The position numbers were made by a program, and so were the translations under genes. A stretch of 64,000 nucleotides of DNA from Candidatus Melainabacteria bacterium (lineage in GTDB: Bacteria > Cyanobacteriota > Vampirovibrionia > Gastranaerophilales > Gastranaerophilaceae), in NCBI GenBank assembly GCA_003258725.1, contig QHMG01000010.1, forward strand, positions 48,679 to 112,678, in the 5' to 3' direction. Below, one piece after another: positions 35,847-44,511 of this stretch. The notes under the pieces were generated by a model. That model made no database searches, was not told where the DNA came from, and saw nothing but the letters and a program-made list of their open reading frames with translations. Position 1 is the first letter of the stretch. Every line of letters begins with the position of its first letter.

Positions 35847-36728
35847 ATGACTACTTCAAGACAAACAAAAGGTTATATAAATGGTGTTTTAGCATCTGTA
35901 AGTTATGGTACAAACCCGTTGTTTGCACTTCCATTGTATGCTTGTGGCATTGGTGCTAGTTCTGTACTGTTTTTCAGATATTTTATTGCAACTTTGATAT
36001 ATTATTTTTGGCTTAAATTTGTCAAAAAAATATCCTTAAAAATAAATAAAAATGAAGCAATAACTTTATTTATTTTAGGTTTAACTTTTTCATTGTCATC
36101 AATAACATTGTTTGTTTCATTTAAGTACATTGAATCTGGAATAGCATGTACTATTTTGTTTGTATATCCAGCAATGGTTGCTATAATAATGGCTATGTTT
36201 TTTAAGGAAAAATTGTCCTTTTCTGTTCTTGTTGCAATGTTTATAACGGCGTTGGGAATTGTATTTTTGTCCAATGCAAAAACTGATTCAAATATTAATT
36301 TATTGGGGTTAGTTTTAATTTTTGTTTCAGCATTATCGTATGCAATTTATATGGTAGGTGTAAAAAAACTTCCAGCGGTGAAGCATTTGCGTGGCGATAA
36401 GCTCTCTTTTTACGTAATGCTGTTTGGTATTTCTGTTTATGTTGTAAACACAAAATTTTGTACACATTTGCAAATTTTAAGTACTCCTAAAGAATGGCTA
36501 TTAGCAATATGTATTGCAATTATTCCAACTATAATTTCGTTAGAAACAATAACAATTGCAATAAAATTTATTGGTTCAACAAAGACCGCAATTCTAGGCG
36601 CACTTGAACCATTAACAGCGACAGTTTTAGGCATTTTATTATTTGGAGAATCAATCTCTATATCAAAAGTAATCGGTATGTTGCTAGTATTTGCTGGTGT
36701 TTTTGTGATTATCAATAGTAAAAAGTAG
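35847..36728 (+). CDS. EamA/DMT family transporter
   Basis: A 293-aa protein with ten hydrophobic helices in two EamA repeats (about residues 10-140 and 150-290). YGTNPLFALPLYACG, SGIACTILFVYPAMVAIIM and the mirrored TKTAILGALEPLTATVLGILLFGE are family hallmarks. It exports or imports small metabolites; substrate not predictable. It follows the Wzy_C-like gene by 71 bases and may have its own promoter. Confidence 0.85.
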   Translation: MTTSRQTKGYINGVLASVSYGTNPLFALPLYACGIGASSVLFFRYFIATLIYYFWLKFVKKISLKINKNEAITLFILGLTFSLSSITLFVSFKYIESGIACTILFVYPAMVAIIMAMFFKEKLSFSVLVAMFITALGIVFLSNAKTDSNINLLGLVLIFVSALSYAIYMVGVKKLPAVKHLRGDKLSFYVMLFGISVYVVNTKFCTHLQILSTPKEWLLAICIAIIPTIISLETITIAIKFIGSTKTAILGALEPLTATVLGILLFGESISISKVIGMLLVFAGVFVIINSKK

Positions 36729-36803
36729 TTACATTAATTTACAAAATAGCAATTTTTTTCTTTACCGGACTTTAATTAATATCAAGTTTTAAGGAAGGTA
36801 CGC

Positions 36804-38582
36804 ATGTCTACAAACGAAGTAAGAAGTATTCAACAACAAGTTATAAAGCGAAAAGAAGCTCAAAAACAACAGGGAACAGTTCCAGAGCCTAGTGTTGGTG
36901 TTTTTAGTAATGCAGATGTAGGTGCAAGAGTTAGTTTAGCAGCAGATGCATCAAATTCGCTATTTAGTGGAACTGAGTTTTTTGTAAATCAACCTCAAGC
37001 CGGTGAGGTTAAAACTGATGTGTTGCCGGAAGAATTTAAAGAATATACAGGCAAAGACGCTGAAGCGTTGAGAAAATTAACTCCGAAACAATTAGAACAA
37101 GCTAAAAAATTCTTAGATACAAAATTGTCAGGTACTAATATTGCCGCAATTACAATGATTTTTAATAATGATGAAATAGATAAAATTCACCAACACGCAC
37201 TTGAAATGCAGGAACAGGCAGGCGGTAAAGACAAGGTGTTCATGTTGAGCCTTGTAAATGACAAGTATGACCAATCTGCATATAAAATGAGTGCATTAAA
37301 TTTCAATTTTGAAATGAGTTCAGAAGTTTTAGATAAAGACTTGAATGTTCGTTCTGTTGAAAATTTAACCGAATATACTGATGAAAAAGGCGAAAGATAC
37401 AGAATTCAAGAGGCTTATGACCTAAAAACAAATACCGTTTCTAAAGTTCGTTATGACACAGTCGAACTAGATGAAGTTGATAGTGAGGGTAAAAAAGTTA
37501 AAACCTTCCAAGCCACCTATGAACTGCGCTCTAAAATGAAGGAAGATGGCACAATGATATCGAGAGAATATTCTCGTCCATCAAAAGTTAAGGGTGTTAA
37601 TACTGTTGATATTTTAACAGAAGGTGGAGTTAAGACCGTAAGTGATGCAACTAAAAAGAAAAACGGAAAAGTTATTGTAAAAAAAGATATGGAGTCTTTA
37701 GACGGTACAAGAACTCAATATAAATACAAAGATGACCCTAAAGGTAATCGTTATATGCATTATAAGATTACAACAAAAGAAGGTGAAGTCTTGCTAGATA
37801 ATCGAAAGACTTTTGAAGTTGTATCTGATAACGAGTTTAGATCAACCTTTAATGATAAAAGTTATACAATGAAGGTTGAGGGTGATAAATTGACAGTAAC
37901 TTGTGACCAAGACGAAAAGAAAACTGCAACAATTGATTTAGGTAAAATTCAAGGTGACAAGGATAAAATTATTTCATCAATAAAACGTTTATCAGGTGAG
38001 GAATTGCTAGAAATGAGCGAAACCGTTGACAATATTGAAGGAATGGAGAATGAATTAAGCTCATACTATAAACCAACCGATAGGTCTCTTCATTCAGGAG
38101 ACGATTTGTTTGTAGTACTTCACGAATTGGGGCATGCTAAAGATTTTAAAAATGCGGATATGAAAAGTCCACTCAAAATGCTTCAATCCATAGATAAAAT
38201 GATTTCACAAAATAAAGAGGTTCAAGATATCTATAATAAAGAAAAACAAGCATTTAATGAGGCGTTCCCTGATTTACAAAGAGAACATGTAGACTACTTC
38301 ATCAATACCTTAACTCATTATAGTGGTCCAACGGGTGGTTTGAGGGAAACCATCGCAGAAGGTAATGCAATACATAACACTCCATTGACAAATGAATTGC
38401 TTACTTTGAGAACTCAATACTTGCAACAATATTTTCCTCGAACAATGGCGAAATTAGACGAAATGTATAAAAATAATCCACTTCAAAAAAATGAGCCAAA
38501 GAAGTTTAAACTTGACTTTCCAAAATTGGAAATTCCACCAATCAAGTTTCCTCCGTCACCAGGTATACCAACTACAAAATAA
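36804..38582 (+). CDS. Zincin metallopeptidase-like protein, paralogue 1
   Basis: A 592-aa protein with AAGGAAGG upstream and no signal peptide or membrane segment. Residues 440-444 are HELGH (LFVVLHELGHAKDF), a zinc metallopeptidase signature; RETIAEGNA follows, with Glu515 and Glu519 as possible third ligands, as in gluzincins. The middle (about 190-400) is a series of beta-hairpin-like units (GTRTQYKYKDDPKGNRYMHY). The whole protein is collinear with the 610-aa protein at 45400-47232 and about half or more of residues match in the last 150. The N-terminal 100 residues are low-complexity. Substrate and location unknown; the HExxH call is firm, the activity inferred. Confidence 0.65.
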   Translation: MSTNEVRSIQQQVIKRKEAQKQQGTVPEPSVGVFSNADVGARVSLAADASNSLFSGTEFFVNQPQAGEVKTDVLPEEFKEYTGKDAEALRKLTPKQLEQAKKFLDTKLSGTNIAAITMIFNNDEIDKIHQHALEMQEQAGGKDKVFMLSLVNDKYDQSAYKMSALNFNFEMSSEVLDKDLNVRSVENLTEYTDEKGERYRIQEAYDLKTNTVSKVRYDTVELDEVDSEGKKVKTFQATYELRSKMKEDGTMISREYSRPSKVKGVNTVDILTEGGVKTVSDATKKKNGKVIVKKDMESLDGTRTQYKYKDDPKGNRYMHYKITTKEGEVLLDNRKTFEVVSDNEFRSTFNDKSYTMKVEGDKLTVTCDQDEKKTATIDLGKIQGDKDKIISSIKRLSGEELLEMSETVDNIEGMENELSSYYKPTDRSLHSGDDLFVVLHELGHAKDFKNADMKSPLKMLQSIDKMISQNKEVQDIYNKEKQAFNEAFPDLQREHVDYFINTLTHYSGPTGGLRETIAEGNAIHNTPLTNELLTLRTQYLQQYFPRTMAKLDEMYKNNPLQKNEPKKFKLDFPKLEIPPIKFPPSPGIPTTK

Positions 38583-38593
38583 AAATAAAAAAG

Positions 38594-38622
38594 GAAGCGC
38601 CGTTGCAATGCAACGGCGCTTC
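38594..38622. terminator. GC-rich perfect palindrome after the zincin-like gene
   Basis: Arms of 14 bp (GAAGCGCCGTTGCA) around one base. The plus-strand side is not followed by a T-run (CACAAATTC), so it is either an imperfect terminator or a repeat; it shares TGCAATGCA with 9931-9957. A second small hairpin CCGCA/TGCGG follows at about 38642. Confidence 0.5.
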
Positions 38623-38686
38623 ACAAATTCAATGTCTTTCCCGCACTTGTTGCGGTAGAGTTTAAATTATCTAATTAAAATGTATT

Positions 38687-39040
38687 TTATTCAATTCCAA
38701 ACTTTTGTTTAAAGTAGCAGTATGCAAATTCTACTCTTGCATCAAGTTCTTTTGCTTTTTCATATTTTGTTTCATTGTCTTTAAATAATTCTGGATTGTA
38801 TTTGTTTTTTAGTTTTGCGTATTGTTCTTTAATTTTTTCAAAAGGCGCACCAACTTTAAGTTTTAGGGCTTGATAGTGCACTTCTTCCGGTGATAAAACC
38901 TTGTCATCTGGAAAAATCTGTTTTCCGTATGCTTTTTCTGCTTCTTCAAGTTCTTTGTTCATAAGTGCAAAGGCGTCTTTTGTCGAGATTTCCTTTTTGC
39001 CCGTAACTATATTTTTAATGTCATTTATGATGTTTTTCAT
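38687..39040 (-). CDS. Small protein with a J-domain-like C-terminus lacking HPD
   Basis: A 117-aa protein. ATG 39040 is chosen because AGGA lies 10 bases upstream; TTG at 39049 would sit almost on that site. Residues about 50-115 (YQALKLKVGAPFEKIKEQYAKLKNKY, key features Y, LKV, A-x-x-EKIK, Y-x-x-L-x-x-KY, then a final AYCYFK helix) resemble a DnaJ-type J-domain, but the HPD turn is KYNPEL. Such degenerate J-like domains do not stimulate DnaK in known cases. Three bases separate it from the membrane protein upstream (39053-39484). Function unknown. Confidence 0.5.
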   Translation of the reverse strand: MKNIINDIKNIVTGKKEISTKDAFALMNKELEEAEKAYGKQIFPDDKVLSPEEVHYQALKLKVGAPFEKIKEQYAKLKNKYNPELFKDNETKYEKAKELDARVEFAYCYFKQKFGIE

Positions 39041-39052
39041 TAAGTTCAATTC

Positions 39053-39484
39053 CTATTTTGTTTTGCAAACTTGTTTTTTGTCGTCCCACTTCCATTTGTT
39101 TTGAAGGCATGTTTGCTTGTTGATAATGATTTTACCAGAAACGGCAGTTTTAACTTCTGTTCCTTCCTTGCAAGAACCCATTGTTACACACATATTGTTG
39201 GTAACATTTGGCAAAAGTTGTGGTAAGTAGAACCAGCCAATTAAAAGTAATACAAGAATTACAAATGCAAGTCTTTTTAAGAATTTTAAAAATGCTGAAA
39301 TCCACATGATTACTAAGATTACAACAGAGCAAACTAAATAAGTCCAAACTTGATTCCAATCTGCATCTGGAGTTTGAAAGGCATTTATAATTGCCATAAT
39401 GTTCCAATAGCAGATGAAAATAGTTAGTGCTGTGTTAATAATTGAAATTGCCAAATTTTTGATTAAATTTTTAATTAAGTTCAT
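39053..39484 (-). CDS. Small membrane protein with Cys-containing C-terminal domain, unknown function
   Basis: A 143-aa protein with GAGGT six bases before the ATG. Three hydrophobic segments occupy residues about 8-30, 45-64 and 68-88. The remaining about 50 residues contain four cysteines (MCVTMGSCKEG, KQTCLQNKWKWDDKKQVC) and an export-side location would allow disulfides. The 3' end is 12 bases from the J-like gene start, so the pair is one unit. Family not recognised. Confidence 0.5.
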   Translation of the reverse strand: MNLIKNLIKNLAISIINTALTIFICYWNIMAIINAFQTPDADWNQVWTYLVCSVVILVIMWISAFLKFLKRLAFVILVLLLIGWFYLPQLLPNVTNNMCVTMGSCKEGTEVKTAVSGKIIINKQTCLQNKWKWDDKKQVCKTK

Positions 39485-39545
39485 ATTTATACCTCGTTTG
39501 TAATTTGATTATACATCAAAAATAATTAATGATAGCAAAAGAAAA

Positions 39546-39569
39546 GCCCGTTACAAACACAAAACGGGC
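39546..39569 (-). terminator. Rho-independent terminator of the gene at 39636
   Basis: On the minus strand GCCCGTT, a 10-base loop, AACGGGC, then TTTTCTTTT; within the gap 39485-39635. Confidence 0.85.
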
Positions 39570-39635
39570 AAAATTTTATTGGACGACGATACATAATGTA
39601 TCCTTAGTATGCTTTTATTGTACATGTACCGTACG

Positions 39636-40199
39636 TCAGATTCGGTCGGTAAAATCAAAGTCATATAAATAATTTTTTACTTTGACCTTAATCTCCTTGT
39701 CTTCCTCGATTAGAACCTCATAATCTTCCAAAAATAGACTGTCACTTTTTATCATTTTTGTAAGTTCTTGATTGTTAAAATAACCTAATGGAAGATTGCC
39801 CATAGAAACTACGCCTCTATCCATAAGTGTTGATAGTGGTAACTTTAAATTAGTATCAAAACATTCAAGTTGGATTGCTTCATCTTTATCAGGCAAATAT
39901 ATTTCGTAAAAGTTTATTGTAAGTTGTCCGCTTTTCCAAATTAGAGGTGATTTTGAAATAGCAGAAACATTGCCTTTTAAAAAACTTCCTTTCGGCGCTA
40001 ATTCTTTTCCTCTGATAACAAAAGGTTCTGTTAATCGAGCGATTACAGGTTGGTCTAATTTCACATCTTTTGCATACCAATCTGTGTGAAATTTTGCGTA
40101 CACATAAGTATTTTTGGGTACGTTTGAAGAATATTTTTCCTTTGCAAATGCGCAATTGCAAATTATTAATGCTATAAATATTGCTAAAATCTTTTTCAT
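39636..40199 (-). CDS. Exported VirB10-like beta-domain protein, short form
   Basis: A 187-aa protein with a signal peptide (about residues 1-19, CAFA-K). The body contains TYVYAKFHTDWYAKDVKL, then PVIARLTEPFVIRGKELAPKGSFLKGNV, and later LTINFYEIYLPDKDEAI. This order of strands (entry to the barrel, V-A-x-L, P-x-GS-x-x-x-G, then a hydrophobic strand plus P-x-x-x) resembles the VirB10/TrbI C-terminal beta-domain, as in the gene at 52110. No Shine-Dalgarno is visible; an extended -10 (TGT-TATAAA) is close to the ATG. Resemblance is by eye only; function unknown. Confidence 0.45.
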   Translation of the reverse strand: MKKILAIFIALIICNCAFAKEKYSSNVPKNTYVYAKFHTDWYAKDVKLDQPVIARLTEPFVIRGKELAPKGSFLKGNVSAISKSPLIWKSGQLTINFYEIYLPDKDEAIQLECFDTNLKLPLSTLMDRGVVSMGNLPLGYFNNQELTKMIKSDSLFLEDYEVLIEEDKEIKVKVKNYLYDFDFTDRI

Positions 40200-40284
40200 A
40201 TAACAATTTTATAACACATAAAATATAAATTAAATATTTACGCATAGTTTTTTTACAGAATATACAAAAAATAAAAAAGCTAAA

Positions 40285-40316
40285 ATGTTCATAACATCTC
40301 CTTTCTATGGTATAAT
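40285..40316 (+). promoter_or_regulatory. Extended -10 promoter of the WYL regulator, with possible operator
   Basis: TGG-TATAAT (40308-40316) is a full extended -10; TTCATA at about 40288 is a weak -35. ATGTT-CAT-AACAT (40285-40297) is an inverted repeat over the -35, and CGAC/GTCG arms lie just after the predicted start (about 40329-40343). Either could bind the regulator itself. AAGGAGA (40364-40370) is the Shine-Dalgarno for ATG 40375. Confidence 0.6.
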
Positions 40317-40374
40317 ATATTTTGTTAGCGACAAAATTGGTCGTATATTTTTTAATTTTTTTTAAGGAGATTTT

Positions 40375-41349
40375 ATGACAACTGATAAACCAAGATATTC
40401 AAGACTTTCAGATTTAATTGATTTAGCTACGTTTATGTCTTCAACGCCTTTAGGGATTACGCTAGATGATATTATAGAAAGATATAATGTTTCAAGAAGA
40501 ACCGCTGAAAGAATGAGAGACGGCTTAATGAATGTATTTCCGCAAGTTCAAGAGATTGATTATGCTGACGGACACAAAAAACATTGGGGGTTTGTTGATT
40601 ATTCGATTAAAGAAATGGTGCATTTTACGCCCGAAGAAATTGCGACAGTTGAACAATTCCAAAAGCGTACAACAAATGGCGAAATGAAAGAATTATTGGA
40701 AAAAGTTACCGAAAAAATTAAAACACTAAGCAAAAAAGGGTTGGAGAATATTGAAAATAATATTGATTTAATTTTGCAAACAGAAGGTTATGCTGTTAGG
40801 CAAACAATTCAATACCATATTAGCGATGAAATTCTTATTACAATTAGAGAAGCAATGAAAAAATGCTTGATTGTTACAGGCAAATACCATGACAAAATTC
40901 GTTATATTGAACCTTTGGGACTTATTTATGGTGAAAAAATATATTTGATTGCACGAGAAAAAGCAAAAGGTGACGAAATTTATACATATCTGTTGAATAA
41001 ATTTACTGATTTAAAACTTACCATGACAAATTTTGACAGAGGTGATTTTAATCTGGACGAATTTTCAAAACGCTCATTTAGTGCTTATTTTGGTAAAATC
41101 TTGAACGTGAAGTTGAAATTTGATAAAGAAATTGCAGAAGATGTTATGACTTATAATTTTCACCCAAGCCAAAAAATTGAAAAAGAACCAGACGGCTCTG
41201 TAATTGTACGTTTTAAGGCAAGTGGTGATAAATCTATCATGTGGCATGTTTTCCGCTGGGGGGATAAAGTGGAAATTTTAGCACCAAAAGAATTACGAAC
41301 AGAATACATAAATACACTAAAATCAGTGTCAAAACGATATAAAAAATAA
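40375..41349 (+). CDS. WYL-domain transcriptional regulator with N-terminal HTH
   Basis: A 324-aa protein. LSDLIDLATFMSSTPLGITLDDIIERYNVSRRTAERM (about residues 9-45; the second helix VSRRTAERM recognises DNA) is an HTH, and the middle and C-terminal parts (EPLGLIYGEKIYLIAREKAKG, about 180-200, then WHVFRWGDKVEILAPKELR) match WYL plus the WCX extension. WYL domains sense ligands, often nucleic acids; PafBC of mycobacteria is a DNA-damage regulator of this family. The helicase-nuclease follows 66 bases downstream, so it is the probable target. Activator or repressor not known. Confidence 0.82.
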   Translation: MTTDKPRYSRLSDLIDLATFMSSTPLGITLDDIIERYNVSRRTAERMRDGLMNVFPQVQEIDYADGHKKHWGFVDYSIKEMVHFTPEEIATVEQFQKRTTNGEMKELLEKVTEKIKTLSKKGLENIENNIDLILQTEGYAVRQTIQYHISDEILITIREAMKKCLIVTGKYHDKIRYIEPLGLIYGEKIYLIAREKAKGDEIYTYLLNKFTDLKLTMTNFDRGDFNLDEFSKRSFSAYFGKILNVKLKFDKEIAEDVMTYNFHPSQKIEKEPDGSVIVRFKASGDKSIMWHVFRWGDKVEILAPKELRTEYINTLKSVSKRYKK

Positions 41350-41377
41350 TATGTCCAATTCTGACACATAAATATTT

Positions 41378-41404
41378 TATAATAATTTTGTTAACCAAAA
41401 TTAT
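41378..41404 (+). promoter_or_regulatory. -10 and overlapping inverted repeat before the helicase-nuclease gene
   Basis: TATAAT (41378-41383) has no good -35. ATAATTTTG and CAAAATTAT (41382-41390 and 41396-41404) form perfect 9-bp arms around TTAAC, spanning the predicted start of transcription. AAGGAG follows at once. The site could be the operator for the WYL regulator or a short 5' hairpin. Confidence 0.5.
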
Positions 41405-41415
41405 AAGGAGAAGAT

Positions 41416-44400
41416 ATGCAAACAGAAACTGCAAAACCCAAAATTAAACCAAACGAAAGACAACAACAAGCGATAGATATTCAAAATGGGCAAGTAATGC
41501 TTCTTGCAGGACCAGGAACAGGTAAAACTTTTACCGTAATTAATCGTATTGAACAAATGATTGAAAATGGAGTTGATGCTTCTACAATCCTTTGTTTGAC
41601 GTTTTCTGATGCCGCAGCAAATGAAATGCGCCAGCGTTTGATAAAAAAAATAGGCGTAAAGGCTTCATCTGTTGATGTTTATACGTATCACTCTTTTTGT
41701 AACGATGTAATTAAACAATATCCAGAACAATTTAGTTTGTCTTTGGGGGTTAGATTAATTACAGAAACTGAAAAATTAGCTTTGATGAAGGCTACAATTG
41801 ACGAAGTTAATCCGCAAATTTTTGTGCCAAATAGAGCAGATAAATATTTTTATGCAAAAAGTTTTGTCGGTTATGTTGAACACTTAAAGAGCTTGAGAAT
41901 TTCAAAAGAGGAATATCTTTCAAATATTGATACAAATCCGACTTTAATGCCTATGTATAATGCTATTGAGGCAGAAATTTATGAACGTGAGCAAAACGGA
42001 AAAACTCAAAATAAAGGCCGTTATGCAAAGTTAGAAACAATTAAGAAAAACATCGGAAAAGCCAAAGAATTATGGGATTTGAAGGAAGTTTATGCGCAAA
42101 AAATGGTTGAAAAGAACTTAATCGACTTTGCGGATATGATTTGCTTTGTGCTTAATGCCTTTGAAGAAGATGAAAACTTTAAAGAAGAAGTTTCTAATAA
42201 ATACCGCTACTTCTTGGTTGATGAATATCAAGATACAAACGAACTTCAAAACAAAATTATTTTTAATCTTGTTGATGCAAATAACGAAAAAAATATTTTT
42301 GTCGTAGGTGATGATGACCAAATTATTTACGGATTTCAGGGTGCAAAAAGCGACAATATTGAGAACTTTTTGACAAAATATCCTGAAACTAAGGTAATTT
42401 GTCTTGAAGAAAACAATCGTTCAACGCAAGAAATTCTAGATTTCAGTTATAAACTTGTCTCTCAAGACCCATTAAGATTAGAAAATAATGAAACTTTCAA
42501 AAAATATAATATTTCTAAAAAACTTGTTGCAAAAAATGCAAAAATTATTGCAAAAGAACGTAAAATCAGACGAATAGAGTTTGGTGACAGTTTGCAAGAA
42601 TTTAATTATATTGTCGAAGATATCGAAAAACTTGTAAATTCAGAAGATTGTCCGAAGAATTTGTCTCAAATTGCAATTCTTTGCAGAAAAAATGATGTTC
42701 TTCACTCTTATTCTGAAATGTTGAAGGGCAAAAACATTCCTTGCCAATTGAATGAAGGCAAAAGCATTTTTAATATTCGCTCTACAATTTTGATTTATTA
42801 CTATATGTGCGTGTTATGCAATCACACAAACGCAACCGAAAAGTTGTACAGTTTGCTACTGGCAGAGCCATTTAAAATCAATTTGGAAGATTACAACGAG
42901 TTGATTAAACAGCATAACATTACAAAACTTGATTTTGTAAACTTAATGCGTCAGCTTAAAAATTGGAAAGAACCGCAAAAAATAGAAAAATTCTTAAATA
43001 CTTACAAAGAGTTGCAAGAGTTTGCACAAGCCGATGATTTGAGAAATACAGTCATTGAAATTATTAACAGAACAGGTATTTTGACCGCTTTTTATGCAAA
43101 TCAAAAGAATAGAACTGAAAATTTAATGGGTATAAAAAAGATTATTGACGAAGCGACTCAATTGTCTAAGATTGAACCTACAACCAGCTTACAAGATTTT
43201 GTAGATTACTTGAAACAAAGTTTAGATAACGAAATTCCAATCTGTATAGACAAATCTTCAATTGTTCAAAATGCAGTTCAGTTGACAACTTATCACGGCT
43301 CAAAAGGTAGAGAATTTGAACACGTTTATCTACCTCGATTAACTGCAAAAGTTTGGGAAAAACAAACAGATAATGGCTATAAGTATATTACTGACGAGGT
43401 TTTAGAAGATGAAGAGGCATCTATGAAAAAGGATTCTGACTTATTGAAACTTTTGTTTGTAGGCATAACTCGTGCAAAATATGCACTAACTCTTTCTTTT
43501 GCTGATGCAGAAGAAGAAAAACCTCAACAAATTACAAAATATTTAGCAGAATTTGCAGATTATCCGTTTGAATCTGAGCAAATTCCATATAATGCAGAGG
43601 ATTTTACACACGAATTTTTCAGAGCGATTTCAAGAGATGTGTTTGACAATCAAAAAGCATTTGAAGCTGAAATTCGAGAACGTGTAAAACAAATTGTTCT
43701 TTCGCCAAGCCGTTTGAACGACTACCTTGCTTGCCCTCGTAAGTTCTTCTACTTGAAGGTTTTAGGAATTGACGTTGAAGAATCTAATTGGGATAGCGCA
43801 AACTTTGGTACAATTATTCATGGATTATTAGAAAATGCTGTTAGAAGGGCAAAAAAGACAGGTGTTTACCCTACTAGCGACGAAATTAGAGAAGAATTAA
43901 CAAAAGGACTTGAAGAAAGTGCATTTTCTTCTGACGCAATAAAAGAGAAATTCGTGAAATTAGGTAATAATGTCATAGAAAAATACTATCCAAAATTTTC
44001 TGAAATCCCTGTTTCCAGAGTAGATGAGGTGGAATTCTCTTTACGTGATATTGATGTTGACGGTGATTTTATTACAGGAAAAATTGACCGCATTGAAAAG
44101 AATTCTGACGGAACTTACCAACTGTACGACTATAAAACGGGTTCAGCTGTTTCAGAAAATCAAATTGCGATTGGTGGAACGAAAGAAAATTATTTCAACC
44201 AGCTATGTTTTTACAAATATGCCTTTGAAAAACTTACAGGCAAAAAAGTTGCACAAACAGGTATAATTTACGTTGAAGAAAATGTTACACGAGAAAAAAC
44301 ACTTACAGCAGAGGATATGGCATACATCGAAAATAAAATTAAAGAGGTGTACGAAAATATCAAAAATCTTAAATTCAATCCGTCTTGCGACCCTTCTTCG

Positions 44401-44448
44401 TGCAAGTTCTGCCAATATCAACAAATGTGTAAACTTGATTTGATATAA
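41416..44448 (+). CDS. UvrD/Rep-type helicase fused to PD-(D/E)XK nuclease with Fe-S cluster
   Basis: A 1010-aa protein. The helicase part has GPGTGKT (32-38), FLVDEYQDTN, GDDDQIIYGFQGA, TTYHGSKGREFEHVYLP and LLFVGITRAKYAL, in SF1A order. The C-terminal part is an AddB/RecB-type nuclease: LSPSRLNDYLACPRKFFYL (Cys773), GKIDRI (Asp891), then Asp905-x-Lys907 in YDYKTG, then C-x2-C-x5-C (Cys996, 999, 1005) which with Cys773 would hold a 4Fe-4S staple. This combination resembles AdnAB or AddAB chains, which process double-strand DNA ends. Only one chain is present here, so it may act alone or with a partner elsewhere. Confidence 0.9.
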   Translation: MQTETAKPKIKPNERQQQAIDIQNGQVMLLAGPGTGKTFTVINRIEQMIENGVDASTILCLTFSDAAANEMRQRLIKKIGVKASSVDVYTYHSFCNDVIKQYPEQFSLSLGVRLITETEKLALMKATIDEVNPQIFVPNRADKYFYAKSFVGYVEHLKSLRISKEEYLSNIDTNPTLMPMYNAIEAEIYEREQNGKTQNKGRYAKLETIKKNIGKAKELWDLKEVYAQKMVEKNLIDFADMICFVLNAFEEDENFKEEVSNKYRYFLVDEYQDTNELQNKIIFNLVDANNEKNIFVVGDDDQIIYGFQGAKSDNIENFLTKYPETKVICLEENNRSTQEILDFSYKLVSQDPLRLENNETFKKYNISKKLVAKNAKIIAKERKIRRIEFGDSLQEFNYIVEDIEKLVNSEDCPKNLSQIAILCRKNDVLHSYSEMLKGKNIPCQLNEGKSIFNIRSTILIYYYMCVLCNHTNATEKLYSLLLAEPFKINLEDYNELIKQHNITKLDFVNLMRQLKNWKEPQKIEKFLNTYKELQEFAQADDLRNTVIEIINRTGILTAFYANQKNRTENLMGIKKIIDEATQLSKIEPTTSLQDFVDYLKQSLDNEIPICIDKSSIVQNAVQLTTYHGSKGREFEHVYLPRLTAKVWEKQTDNGYKYITDEVLEDEEASMKKDSDLLKLLFVGITRAKYALTLSFADAEEEKPQQITKYLAEFADYPFESEQIPYNAEDFTHEFFRAISRDVFDNQKAFEAEIRERVKQIVLSPSRLNDYLACPRKFFYLKVLGIDVEESNWDSANFGTIIHGLLENAVRRAKKTGVYPTSDEIREELTKGLEESAFSSDAIKEKFVKLGNNVIEKYYPKFSEIPVSRVDEVEFSLRDIDVDGDFITGKIDRIEKNSDGTYQLYDYKTGSAVSENQIAIGGTKENYFNQLCFYKYAFEKLTGKKVAQTGIIYVEENVTREKTLTAEDMAYIENKIKEVYENIKNLKFNPSCDPSSCKFCQYQQMCKLDLI

Positions 44449-44461
44449 AAAGTTGTAAGAA

Positions 44462-44487
44462 AGGCGCAGAGCATACGCTCTGCGCCT
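44462..44487. terminator. Hairpin between convergent genes
   Basis: AGGCGCAGAGC, ATAC loop, GCTCTGCGCCT. The plus-strand side is followed by CAAAAAAAT and the minus side by TTTCTT, so it mainly suits the minus-strand gene ending at 44512, or acts in both directions. Confidence 0.75.
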
Positions 44488-44511
44488 CAAAAAAATATTT
44501 ATTCAAAATAA

